NCBI GenBank assembly: GCA_027603945.1
Contig: JADIIU010000091.1
Location: forward strand, 1 to 52,610
DNA: 52,610 bases
Source of the DNA: Terramyces sp. JEL0728
Taxonomy: Eukaryota; Chytridiomycota; Chytridiomycetes; Rhizophydiales; Terramycetaceae
Direction: 5' to 3'
In this document: positions 42,031-52,610 of the stretch, piece after piece
Layout of the letters: every line of letters starts with the position of its first letter
Numbering within the stretch: position 1 is the first letter of the stretch
Notes under the pieces: generated by a model
What the model was told of the DNA's origin: nothing
Seen by the model: the letters and a program-made list of their open reading frames with translations, nothing else
The model's database searches: none
Made by a program: the position numbers and the translations under genes

Positions 42031-45000
42031 ATGTTGACCGAAAATGTAATTGAAAGTAATGCTAGAATCCGGGCCAGCCAAACGCAGAAGCGTTTGCCGA
42101 ATTGTCTGATCAGACTATTCTCGATCAGGATATGGATGCATTACAGGATGATCGGCATAAAAATCCCAGCAATGTGCAGGTACAAGTTTTTAATGCAAGT
42201 ATGACAAAGAACCTACAATTTCGATAATTATGCAAGTAGAGCAACATAATCTGCCAGTAAAAGAAACCGCTGCACTTGAACCAGCAAGTCCACTAATATC
42301 TGGGAATGTATTTCATAGTTGACCTAGCTGCCGAAACCAGAGTACCTTGAAGCACTAGAACGATTGAAATATCTGGAGCAAAATGATGTTTATGATGATG
42401 CGGTCAGTCTATCGACAGTTTCAGACTCAAATTCTGACAGAGGATATGATTTTGGCAACCAACAAAACTTTGGCTATCCCAGCAACGCAATGTGCACCCC
42501 TCACAAAGCGTATAAATACGAAAGTACTTCTGTGCCACCAAACGGGCTATCCAGATCAATCAGATACAATGTCTCGCGGGAATATCCCCACTCTGCGAAC
42601 CAACGAAGGAGTACTAGGATGTACAGTGAAAAGCAAGTGTATTCTCCAAATAAGTATGCCGAAAGAAAGACTAGTAGCGGTAGAATCAGAAAATTCGACC
42701 CTCTCAACCCAGAGTTATTTCTCTACGGTAAAAGAAGAAAAGGAAGACCAAGGATTTATCCAGTCAAAGAAACTACTTCAAAAAAATATAAACCAGTCAA
42801 GTTGTTTGCAGCTATGGGAAGACCAAAAAAGAATCCAACAGCAAATGATTTATTAAGGATAAATATGGAAAATGTAGCCAAGGAGCCGGCTGCAGTAGGT
42901 CCAGAGCGTCCAGCTAAAAGATTAAGATCAGAGACTGCTGTCGTGGATGAATATGCCACTAGATCAACACCAAACTCTGTCAAAGCCGTTCAAAATACTC
43001 CAATATCAATCCCATTTCAGTTGCCTTTAGTTTCAGCTCCAGTTCAGTCGCCTAAAGTGCCAAAATCTATTCCAAAGACTAAACGGATTCCCTTGGCTGC
43101 ACCAGAAAACACGCCAGATTATGCACATCCCCTTTTAGCATCCTTGCGAGTTCGTAGACGATTAGGAGTGAAAAAGGCTCTGAAATCAGATGGAGATGAC
43201 ACTAAAACTAAAAATCTAGCTTCAGAGCATTTTATTGAATTATCAAAAGATCCTAATGACCCTTCCAATCTCGTGGAACAAATTAATGACTTTTTCCAGT
43301 CCCCTTGCCCTGTAGTATTTTCTGGGCCTCAGGATACTGGAGAGCGCATGCTTGGTGCATTATTGGAATTCAACCTTCGCAATCTAGTTGGAGCAAATAA
43401 CTTTGGGTTGTTTGAAAATGTCATTAGTTTTAGAGAAGTAAGAAACACAGCGATTGAAGAAGGAATGGAAAAATTAAATGCAGACGATCCATTAAACAGC
43501 GAATTGGAGTATTTACACCTTAATATTAGCCATTTTGAAACAAGTACGCCTTACCAATCGATTATATTACAGCCGTGGGGAACAAAATCCGAACATTATT
43601 CAAACCAGTGGGACGGACAGCTCAAAGCTCTATATAATGTAAATATTACTTGACATTAGAAAAAGAAATTTCTCAAATCTGGGTTATATGCGGAAGAAGC
43701 CGAAGACAAGGTTCATCCCAAATTCTACACTGATGAAAATTTTCATTTCCCACTACCAATTAATGAGGGTGAAGCGCTATTGAGCAACATTGCTCACTTT
43801 GATATTCCTCACGACATCAAGCTATTCGTTGATTTGAATGGCGGTGTAAAGGAAGTCAAGCGAAGCTACTCAACCAACATCCCTACGTCTTTTCAAACTA
43901 TCCCAAAGAGTAATTTTTTGATAATCAAGATATATATGTTGATCGTAAACCTCGTAAGGTTGAAGTGCCTGCCATTTGTCACTGTGAACTACCAGATGAC
44001 GGCTCTCCAGCTTGCGGAGCTTCTTGTTTAAACAGATGCATGTATATTGAATGCACATCCGATTGCCCAAATGGGAATCGTTGTTCCAACAAAAGATTTG
44101 AGCAAAAGCAAACAGTAAAGAAAATTTCTGTAATCAAGGTAGCCGCAACTAATCTAGTGTCCTGGCCGAGGCTTTGGCCTCCAAACACAAGAATTTATCC
44201 CGAAAAACAAGTTTATTATGGAATACCGGGGAGAAATTATTAGTGATGCAACAACCCGCGAAAGAATGAGAACAATCTATGCAAATGCGTCCAACCATTA
44301 TTTCTTGAATTATGGTTTCGGAGAAGTAATTGATGGGTACCGAAAGGGCACGATTGCAAGGTTTGCAAACCATTCGTGCGATCCAAACTGCCATATTGAG
44401 AAATGGTAAGCGAGCTTTAACATTAGGAGCTATGACGGCGAATGCAGAATTGGGCTGTTTGCCTTAAAAGATATTCAACCTGGGTCGGAATTAACGTATG
44501 ATTACAAATTCGAGTCTTTTGGACCTCTTCAAAAATGTTTTTGTCAGAGTGAAAGCTGCAGAGGATTCATCGGATTAAACAAGAAAGATTTAGATGAAGA
44601 TAAAACAAAGAAGCAAGGAAAACCAGGCAGACGCAAAATAGATTATCAAGCAATTATCAAACCACAGGCCGTTCCCAATGCCGCAGAAGATGATGATTCA
44701 CCATCAAATGAAATGATTGTACGCAGAAAAACAAAAAAGTTACCATATGGCAGTGTGAATATTGCCTACAAGTATGCCTATCCACATAGACCCCGTCGCC
44801 TGTTCCTTCTTCGGAACTTTAAAACACTTTTCAAAACCAACTACCTGAGCATTTCTCGTAAAATCAGAAAGGCTCGAAGAAACACTCTTGAAACTATTAT
44901 TGAAAACCTAAATGATGAAGCAGAACTTGATCCAACTGAAACTGCCACTTTAACAAGAAATGGAAGCATGATCAACTACCTTGTCAACTCTCAATCTTGG

Positions 45001-45177
45001 CCGCATAAACTCCTTACTTATTATGCCAAGCCAATACCTAATCGACCAATGCTACTCCGCAATATAAAGGCAACTAATCGATCGCAACTCCCAGCAGGAC
45101 AAGCAGTACTTGCGCAAAGAAAGAGTTTGACGGAAATCATCGATCATCTAAGGCAGAATGTTGAAAGAGTGCCTTAA
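42031..45177 (+). CDS. ASH1/NSD-like SET-domain histone methyltransferase with AT-hooks
   Basis: Seven introns of 19-21 nt give 1001 residues. The N-terminal half is disordered, with two AT-hook-like GRP cores (KRRKGRPRIYP and AMGRPKKNP). The AWS cysteine domain follows (ICHCELPDDGSPACGASCLN, ECTSDCPNGNRCSNKRF). The SET domain has GRGFGLQTQEFI, FIMEYRGEIIS, FANHSCDPNCHIEKW and GSELTYDYKFE. A post-SET CFCQSESCRG completes the catalytic unit. AWS-SET-postSET order is typical of H3K36 methyltransferases (ASH1, NSD, SET2). No PHD, BAH or SRI domain is evident, so the exact subfamily is uncertain. Catalytic residues look intact. Confidence 0.9.
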
Positions 45178-45237
45178 TACTAATAAATGCCAATTAACAT
45201 GATCTTTCGATGTCCAGCTGCCAATTTTTTTACTCCA

Positions 45238-45798
45238 ATGAGTAATGTAAATCACGTAATAACACCCATTCGAGAGCTGAGACCGGCAAGAAAAGGATTA
45301 AATATCACTTGTATGGTAATCGACAAAAAGCGTACATCTCAATAACATAGGCGAATTGGCGATAAGTAAGACCAACAACCAGCCCTTGTACTCTATTTGG
45401 GTGGGCGATTCCTCAGGATCAGTTATATTATCGCTATGGGGAGACGTCTGGGAGAATTTACTGCCAGGAGATATGCTCAGACTAACCGATGTATATGCAC
45501 AGTTCAGAAACAAACGCTTGCAGGTTAGTCTTGAACGCACCGGTAAAGCAATACGGTTCGGAGAGTAATTATAGTTGATGTAGGGATTTAATGCTGTTTG
45601 CTACTACACCCAACATGTCGCATGTGTGCTGGAAAGAGGTGGATACCAAAGCAGTCCCGCCAATATGGGAGCCGCAGGGAGAAGAACCTTACTCTGACTG
45701 GTAATAATACTTTACTCAGGTCTAGCTACCCCGGCACAACAATACAGAAACCAATGACCCCATGGATATATCCAAATCTACATAAAAGACAGCGATAG
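45238..45798 (+). CDS. SOSS-B/NABP-like single-stranded DNA-binding OB-fold protein
   Basis: Homologous in layout to hSSB1/NABP2 of the SOSS DNA-repair complex. Three 19-nt introns give 167 residues. The OB fold reads VITPIRELRPARKGLNITCM, SIWVGDSSGSVILSLWGDVW, ENLLPGDMLRLTDVYAQF and LQVSLERTGKAIRFGE, followed by the NABP-like LMLFATTPNMS. The Pro-rich C terminus is short. It lies 60 nt after the SET gene on the same strand. Confidence 0.82.
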
Positions 45799-45815
45799 CT
45801 TTTTATTATACATTA

Positions 45816-46373
45816 CTAATATGCGTTCCAATAATCATCCTCGGTATTACATTCTTCTTCCTCTGCTTTGCGTTTGATTTCTTCTGGGGGATCAATCGCC
45901 AAATCATACATTTTCCAATAGTCTTCCACTTCAACTTGCATATCATCCTTCAACGCAAAGGATTTCTTTGCATCTTGAACTGACGGATGCCAGCGCTCTT
46001 TTTCAATGGTGATATCGTGAAAAGTCCAGCTAGAATCGTCTAAAAACAGGATTATGGAAAGGGTTGGAAACACCACTTGCGCATGTATCGTATCTTGGTC
46101 CAGTATTTTATAAGATGCATGCGAAGCGAATTTAGGATCTATCGAATCAATTTGCGCTTGCAAGTTTGGAATATTAGTCCAGCAAAAATAATCCAGTGTT
46201 GACTTTAGTTTGGATAATGCGATTCTCTCCTTTATGTACGGTGACGATATTCTTGACAGCGGTTTGTAGGAACTGGACTGTAAGAATGCAACTGAAAGAC
46301 AAGCGACTTTTATTGGGTCGTTTAACTCAAACATTTTGAGTGAAAAAATTATCCGAGAGTAGATTTGAACCAT
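45816..46373 (-). CDS. Hypothetical protein with acidic C terminus
   Basis: Open frame of 185 residues from ATG 46373; a second Met at 46334 (MFELNDPIKVACLSV) is an equally good start. Globular alpha/beta-looking sequence with FPTLSIILFLDDSSWTFHD, ending in an acidic tail EEEECNTEDDYWNAY. No family is recognised. It is convergent with the SOSS-B-like gene, with an 17-nt gap. Confidence 0.6.
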   Translation of the reverse strand: MVQIYSRIIFSLKMFELNDPIKVACLSVAFLQSSSYKPLSRISSPYIKERIALSKLKSTLDYFCWTNIPNLQAQIDSIDPKFASHASYKILDQDTIHAQVVFPTLSIILFLDDSSWTFHDITIEKERWHPSVQDAKKSFALKDDMQVEVEDYWKMYDLAIDPPEEIKRKAEEEECNTEDDYWNAY

Positions 46374-46545
46374 TCGGGCTGCGAATGTACTTTACCTTCC
46401 GATTCTGATACGCAAGATATTCATTCCCAAAACAAATCTACACAAATGTCAGTTTACATTGTTTGAAACCATATTGGCTTAGAACAATGGGTTTTGGAAC
46501 AATATCCACGTCCAATATAATTCGAGAGTTTCTGTGTCCAAACCA

Positions 46546-47529
46546 ATGAACTTTGGTACGGTGTTACTTTTGCTTGCTGCTGCTTCAGCTCAGTACCACG
46601 ATTCATCATTCAACTACCACGCTTATTCCAGCTACACGATCCCTCGATCAGATGTCGATTCATTCAATGTCAACACGGCAACAAAATACACTGGCATACA
46701 AGGAAAAAGTATTTATGTAAGGAATACCGGAAAGAACGCCTTGATCTATAGCACTGATAGCTTCAACAATACAAATGTAGTAAAATTTAGTATCCGATCC
46801 ACCCCAAGATTTGCAATCGAAACCAAAGCGCCAAACGCAAATGCCCAAAAAACCCCAAATATTTTACTCTCTGCCAAACTGGTAGGCTTATTTGAAGATA
46901 ACATCTTCCAGCCTCAAGCAGTTCCATTTGTATTGCTTATCTAACGGTAGAAAACTCACGGCACTTCTTACAAATTCAAAGACTTTGACTGGAGTGATAT
47001 TACCCTCTCAACTAGAATAGATACCACCAGCGCAACACTAATATTCAACTCTTATGGTACTTTCAAAGGCAAAGACCATATCGTTGTGAATTTGACAGCC
47101 TACATTTCCCCAGACTCTTACATGATGGGAAACACTCCTGTCGGACCTAGTTCACTGAAATACGACTTTGATGTCCTTGGAAGCCCAAGCTACACCCTCA
47201 AACCTAGCCAGTCATCTTCGTGGAACTTGGTCAAGGCGGTATTCTCTTCGCAGCCAAATGCCAATGTATTGCCAAACGCAATTCAGTACGAAAATGAATC
47301 CAGTGAAGTTGGCTGGGCCGAAGAAATCACAGTTGACGGAAATCCATCCACTGTAACGTTTCGTGGCATTGCTTCTGTCCCAAATGATCTGAAAACCCAA
47401 GATGATGTGGATAAAGTCTGTGCAAAGAGTATGGTTACTTTCAACATTCCTCACTTTAAAAAAAGTGTCTCTTGGGACCCGTCACTCATCAGAAAAACCT
47501 TGTCTGGCGCGTCTCAGCTGATTCTTTAA
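46546..47529 (+). CDS. Secreted or cell-surface protein of unknown family
   Basis: ATG 46546 starts a clear signal peptide (MNFGTVLLLLAAASAQ). One 21-nt intron (46930-46950) gives 320 residues, rich in Ser, Thr, Asn and aromatic residues with several N-glycosylation sites (NNT, NLT, NES). Beta-rich composition and no membrane anchor suggest a soluble wall-associated or secreted protein. No family is recognised. The TAA at 47527 overlaps an AATAAA-like signal. Confidence 0.78.
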
Positions 47530-47581
47530 TAAAATACCTGGTTCATAGTCACATTTTAAATCAGGTTTATTGAGAAAACGC

Positions 47582-49506
<1,925 letters not shown>

Positions 49507-50651
49507 ATGTTGGTGCAGCTGCGAAATGTTTTTGGATATTCTTTGCTTTCAACCACCAAAGCAATGCTTGTGATATACACTGAAAAACACAAGGAGCACA
49601 ACCCAAAGTTCTATTTCTCATTAGGCAGGATGGAAGATTTCCCAGAAATGCCATCAAGGGCAGAGGCAGTCATAGACGCAATCAGAGAGCGAGAAATTGG
49701 CAGTGTAATCCAACCAAGGGATTTTGGATTAGAACCAATTAAACGCATTCATTCAGAACGGTATATAGAGTATTTGCTGAATGCGTACGGCAACTGGTTA
49801 AAGATTGGTGGGAATCCAGAAGCTTGTATTCCAGATACATTTGCAATTAACCTTGATCCGCAAATTAGACAACTGGCAGATGAAGCAAAGAATAAATACG
49901 CTCAAGCAGGATCTTTTGCATTCGATACAGCAGCTGTAATTACAAAGGGAACTTATGGTGCAGCATACGAAGCGGTGCAAGTCGCACTTACAGGGGCAGA
50001 AATTATATTGAATTCCGCTAATGCAGCATTTGCTCTTTGTAGACCGCCAGGTACTAATAAACTTATATCAGGGCATCATTCAGAGACTAGTCTCGCTGGA
50101 GGCTTCTGCTATTTTAACAGTGCTGCGATTGCCGCCCAATATTTGATTGACAAGACAAATTCCAAGGTTGCCGTATTAGATGTAGATTATCACCATGGAA
50201 ATGGAACTCAGACAATCTTTTACAAAAAGAATAATCCGTTGTTTGTTTCGTTGCATGGAAAAGGCGATTATCCGTACTTTTGGGGATCTGAGCTGGAACA
50301 AGGGGATGCTGATGGATTGGGCTACAATGTCAACGTTCCACTACCGATTGGTACAAATGATGAGGACTATTTAGCCAGTTTAAAGCAGGTAATTGATTCA
50401 AAGATCAAAGTTTATCAACCAACGTATTTGGTGGTGTCGTTAGGATTAGATACGTTTGGCGGCGACCCTGTTGGGGGATTCAGCTTGACTTCAGCTGCTT
50501 TTTGCACAATCGGGGAACTAATAGCTTCAATCAACGTTCCAACTTTATTTGTAATGGAAGGTGGTTACGCGGTAAAAGAATTGGGAGAAAATGGTAACTA
50601 CAGCTAATTATAGCTTGCAATGTATTGGAAGGGTTTGAACGTCGAAAATAA
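49507..50651 (+). CDS. Acetylpolyamine-amidohydrolase/class II HDAC-like deacetylase
   Basis: Zinc-dependent deacetylase of the arginase/HDAC fold. Introns of 21 nt (about 50052-50072) and 20 nt give 367 residues. The catalytic core is intact: CRPPGHHSETSLAGGFCYFN (His pair, formed only after splicing), AVLDVDYHHGNGTQ (zinc Asp and His), LGLDTFGGDPVGG (zinc Asp) and MEGGYAVKELG. KHKEHNPKFYF and MPSRAEAVIDAI are typical of acetylpolyamine amidohydrolases. The first 19 residues (before Met20 MLVIYTEKH) are basic/hydrophobic and could target mitochondria. The close match to bacterial-type enzymes suggests old gene transfer, which is unproven. Confidence 0.93.
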
Positions 50652-50663
50652 AATTGATATTTA

Positions 50664-51749
50664 TTACACTTTTTCCAACGCCTTGTGCCAATGATCTTGA
50701 GAGAGATTGTACACAGTTTCCCAATAGTGTCTTCGTTTTAATGGATCTTGAATATATTCTTCATTAAACCAGTCGGAAATTCCTGGTAGCTTGTCTTCCG
50801 GTAGCGCTTGGAGATACGCTTCTGACGGACGGATTACAGAGCAATTGTCAAAAAAATATTGTGGTAAATGTCTTTTAAATGGCATGAACGGGTCAAGTGC
50901 AGACCTGTGAACAGGTTCACCAGGCACAAGGTCGCCTGCCAAAAGAGCTGGCGTGTTGCAATTCTTGATACTAATATTCAGATAATAATCCGTCAACCCT
51001 CCATCAATGAACTTGCCTTTTCCAACTCCTTCTATATAATTACAAGGGGGAGAGACAAAAGGGATGCAAGTGGTCGCGTGCAGCACTTGGTGAAAGTTGT
51101 CTTTTGTCAATTTGTAAAATGTAATGTTTTCGCTGTGCGCAAATTCCGGCACATCTGGCCCAGTGTAAAAGCATATTCGCTTACAAACCATTGAAATTGC
51201 GTCTGGGGTGATAAAATTCGCCAAAGCTACTCCTGCCAATACCCCCTTGAACAGATAATCTGGCAAGTAATGATACCATGGGTGGATATCTGCTACCATA
51301 ATGGCCAAGCGAAATTCAGGAAACTTCAAGATATTTGGTATCAATTGTGTAGGAGCACAGATTGTGTATAGCTCCTCCATCATTGGTTGCAGTGTTTTAA
51401 AAGTATCGCCGTGCTTGTAGTGCATTTCGCAATAATGTTCTTTCAACTGCCATGTAACATCTGTATTTGTCAACAGTGATGAAATAAGCGCGCAGGAACG
51501 CAGAGCGCCAGTTGATCCGCCTACCAACCATTTGCCGGCTCGTAACTGCTTCCTTTTGTACAGTGCTTTCAGTTTCGTTTCAAGCGCAGAAGATACAAAC
51601 CCTTTTGGTCCCGAGGCAGGTAAAAAGAAGTATCTAAAATACTCCAGGCCACGTCTTTTCAATTTTAGCTTGTGCTTTTTGTCTTGCTGCAGGTAATTTG
51701 ACGGATGAAAATGGAAAAAGTCCTTTAGCAGTTTCTTTCCTCTGGACAT
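50664..51749 (-). CDS. Patatin-like phospholipase/lipase
   Basis: Single exon; 361 residues from ATG 51749, or 378 from ATG 51800. The region between looks like a pyrimidine-rich leader, so 51749 is preferred. The catalytic dyad is visible: nucleophile Ser in LVGGSTGALR (GxSxG) and Asp in GKFIDGGLTDYY (DGG). An Arg/Lys-rich N-terminal part precedes it. The compact layout is closer to bacterial patatins than to yeast Tgl3/4/5. It converges on the deacetylase gene with a 12-nt gap. Confidence 0.88.
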   Translation of the reverse strand: MSRGKKLLKDFFHFHPSNYLQQDKKHKLKLKRRGLEYFRYFFLPASGPKGFVSSALETKLKALYKRKQLRAGKWLVGGSTGALRSCALISSLLTNTDVTWQLKEHYCEMHYKHGDTFKTLQPMMEELYTICAPTQLIPNILKFPEFRLAIMVADIHPWYHYLPDYLFKGVLAGVALANFITPDAISMVCKRICFYTGPDVPEFAHSENITFYKLTKDNFHQVLHATTCIPFVSPPCNYIEGVGKGKFIDGGLTDYYLNISIKNCNTPALLAGDLVPGEPVHRSALDPFMPFKRHLPQYFFDNCSVIRPSEAYLQALPEDKLPGISDWFNEEYIQDPLKRRHYWETVYNLSQDHWHKALEKV

Positions 51750-51800
51750 TTGGAATTTGAAAAAATGTAAAACAAAATTTAGGGGACAAATGCTAAACAT

Positions 51801-52458
51801 TCTGGAAACTAATCCGTCGCATAATTAGAATTGAAAATACTTTTGTTCTTTTGGCCCAAAGCTAATCAGATGCAATTTCCTGCATTTCAAGAGCAAATAG
51901 AGTAAAATTAAACTATATCTGCTATTGGTTCCATTGGCTTACAATTTGAACGACGAATAAATGACCATGCTTTACATTCATGAAATTCCTGATGATAGCG
52001 GTTGGCAAACTTAAGTTTTAGTATTTTGAGCTAATCTGCAAAAGATGTGTTCATTGCGGGCTGTGGACCACAAAGTGCGAGTGGTTTTACAGCATGGACT
52101 TGAAAACACTACCACCTACCTTGCATCAGCGATCAGCCCATTGATGTTTGGAATGTATGATCAACTAGGGATGAGCCAAACCAACTTGACTTTTGGGAAA
52201 AAAGAAAGGGAACTTGAACAGGAACCTTTCAGAGGAACTGGAAAAAGAAGTGGAAAATCAGAGTATCTTCTTGCAGGATATTCCAGTCCTAGCCGCCTAC
52301 TGGATTAGAAGCAGACAAAGCGAATGTGAGTATTTTTGCACAGCGGCAATCATTACGCAACCTGCTGTCATCAACATGAAACACCGCGTAGAAAATGAAC
52401 AATCTATGAGATAATCGATCAGGAATATAAATAGACGCTCTTTAGGTAGCAATCAATA
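51801..52458. other. Region with doubtful ORFs before the last gene
   Basis: ATG 52045 opens 87 codons to 52308. A second plus frame covering 52193-52414 (LSEELEKEVENQSIFLQDIP) looks more coding but has no ATG at its start. They overlap, and no GT...AG intron joins them, so this may be a frameshifted relic or one real exon of unknown extent. The remainder is AT-rich without visible elements apart from the TATA box at 52426. Confidence 0.35.
52426..52433 (+). promoter_or_regulatory. TATA box of the last gene
   Basis: TATAAATA lies 26 bases before ATG 52459. Together with the signal peptide that follows, it supports this start codon. Confidence 0.55.
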
Positions 52459-52610
52459 ATGTTGTCAATCATCCCATCTCTACTTTTAGGATCTTCTGTT
52501 CTTGCTTCCATTGACTTTTCGTCTTCCGATCTAAGCATCGAAAAGCGTCAATCACAGCTCTACAGAAGAGAAGCTGCAAAGAAAAAGAAAAAGGCAAAGA
52601 AGGCAAAGAA
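52459..52610 (+). CDS. Secreted protein, 5' part, cut by window edge
   Basis: ATG 52459 starts a signal peptide (MLSIIPSLLLGSSVLAS), followed by a short Ser/Asp-rich pro-region with dibasic KR and RR sites (IEKRQSQLYRREAA) suiting Kex2-type processing. A lysine-rich run (KKKKKAKKAKK) reaches the window end. Family cannot be judged from 50 residues. Confidence 0.75.
   Translation, partial: MLSIIPSLLLGSSVLASIDFSSSDLSIEKRQSQLYRREAAKKKKKAKKAK

Overview
This is a nuclear, AT-rich and very gene-dense eukaryotic segment, most likely from an early-diverging (zoosporic) fungus. Fungal-type content supports this: a Pho80-type cyclin, an HATPase/DUF3684 sacsin-like protein, a Pry-type CAP protein, and secreted proteins with dibasic sites. 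The alpha-tubulin keeps Lys40 and a C-terminal EEY, as in organisms that build axonemes, which favours a flagellated lineage (chytrid, Rozella-like or aphelid-like). The exact organism is inference. CTG reads as Leu and the code looks standard. I see no tRNA, rRNA, transposon or CRISPR array.

The dominant structural feature is the introns. I reconstructed about 85, nearly all 19-22 nt (extremes 17 and 25). They start GTA/GTT and carry a CTAAC/CTAAT-like branch motif only a few bases before AG. Removing them makes every multi-exon model close to a multiple of three and restores family motifs. The most exciting observation is in the Golgi-pH-regulator gene. Its first and second exons are separated by nine intron-like GT...AG units lying end to end with no bases between them (18569-18766), four of them almost identical. 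It looks like a tandemly amplified minimal intron, which would need recursive splicing or one long jump.

Layout, left to right. A partial gene and an unresolved stretch (1-1208). GMC long-chain alcohol oxidase with an in-frame TGA, and AKR7-like aldo-keto reductase. Sacsin-like HATPase, TIP41, and a MYSM1-like histone H2A deubiquitinase. CAP protein, LETM1/Mdm38, two helical (PPR-like) proteins, and GPHR. Small membrane and lysine-rich proteins, YIF1, ZW10, RUS (DUF647), POP1, Mic19, and CFT2/CPSF100. CK2 beta, Dus4-type tRNA dihydrouridine synthase, and NRAMP metal transporter. Several unknowns and a multi-pass membrane protein. A PPR protein, Pho80-like cyclin, F-box/WD40 protein, and ASH1-like SET methyltransferase. 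SOSS-B/NABP-like single-strand DNA-binding protein, a secreted protein, alpha-tubulin, an acetylpolyamine-amidohydrolase-type deacetylase, a patatin-like lipase, and a partial secreted protein.

The genes form no single pathway. They are housekeeping genes for secretory traffic (GPHR, YIF1, ZW10), mitochondria (LETM1, Mic19, PPR), RNA processing (POP1, CFT2, Dus4), chromatin and DNA repair (MYSM1-like, SET, SOSS-B) and signalling (TIP41, CK2 beta, cyclin, F-box/WD). Packing is extreme: several divergent pairs have start codons 9-59 nt apart and convergent stops are 8-50 nt apart, so most regulatory sequence must overlap neighbouring coding sequence.
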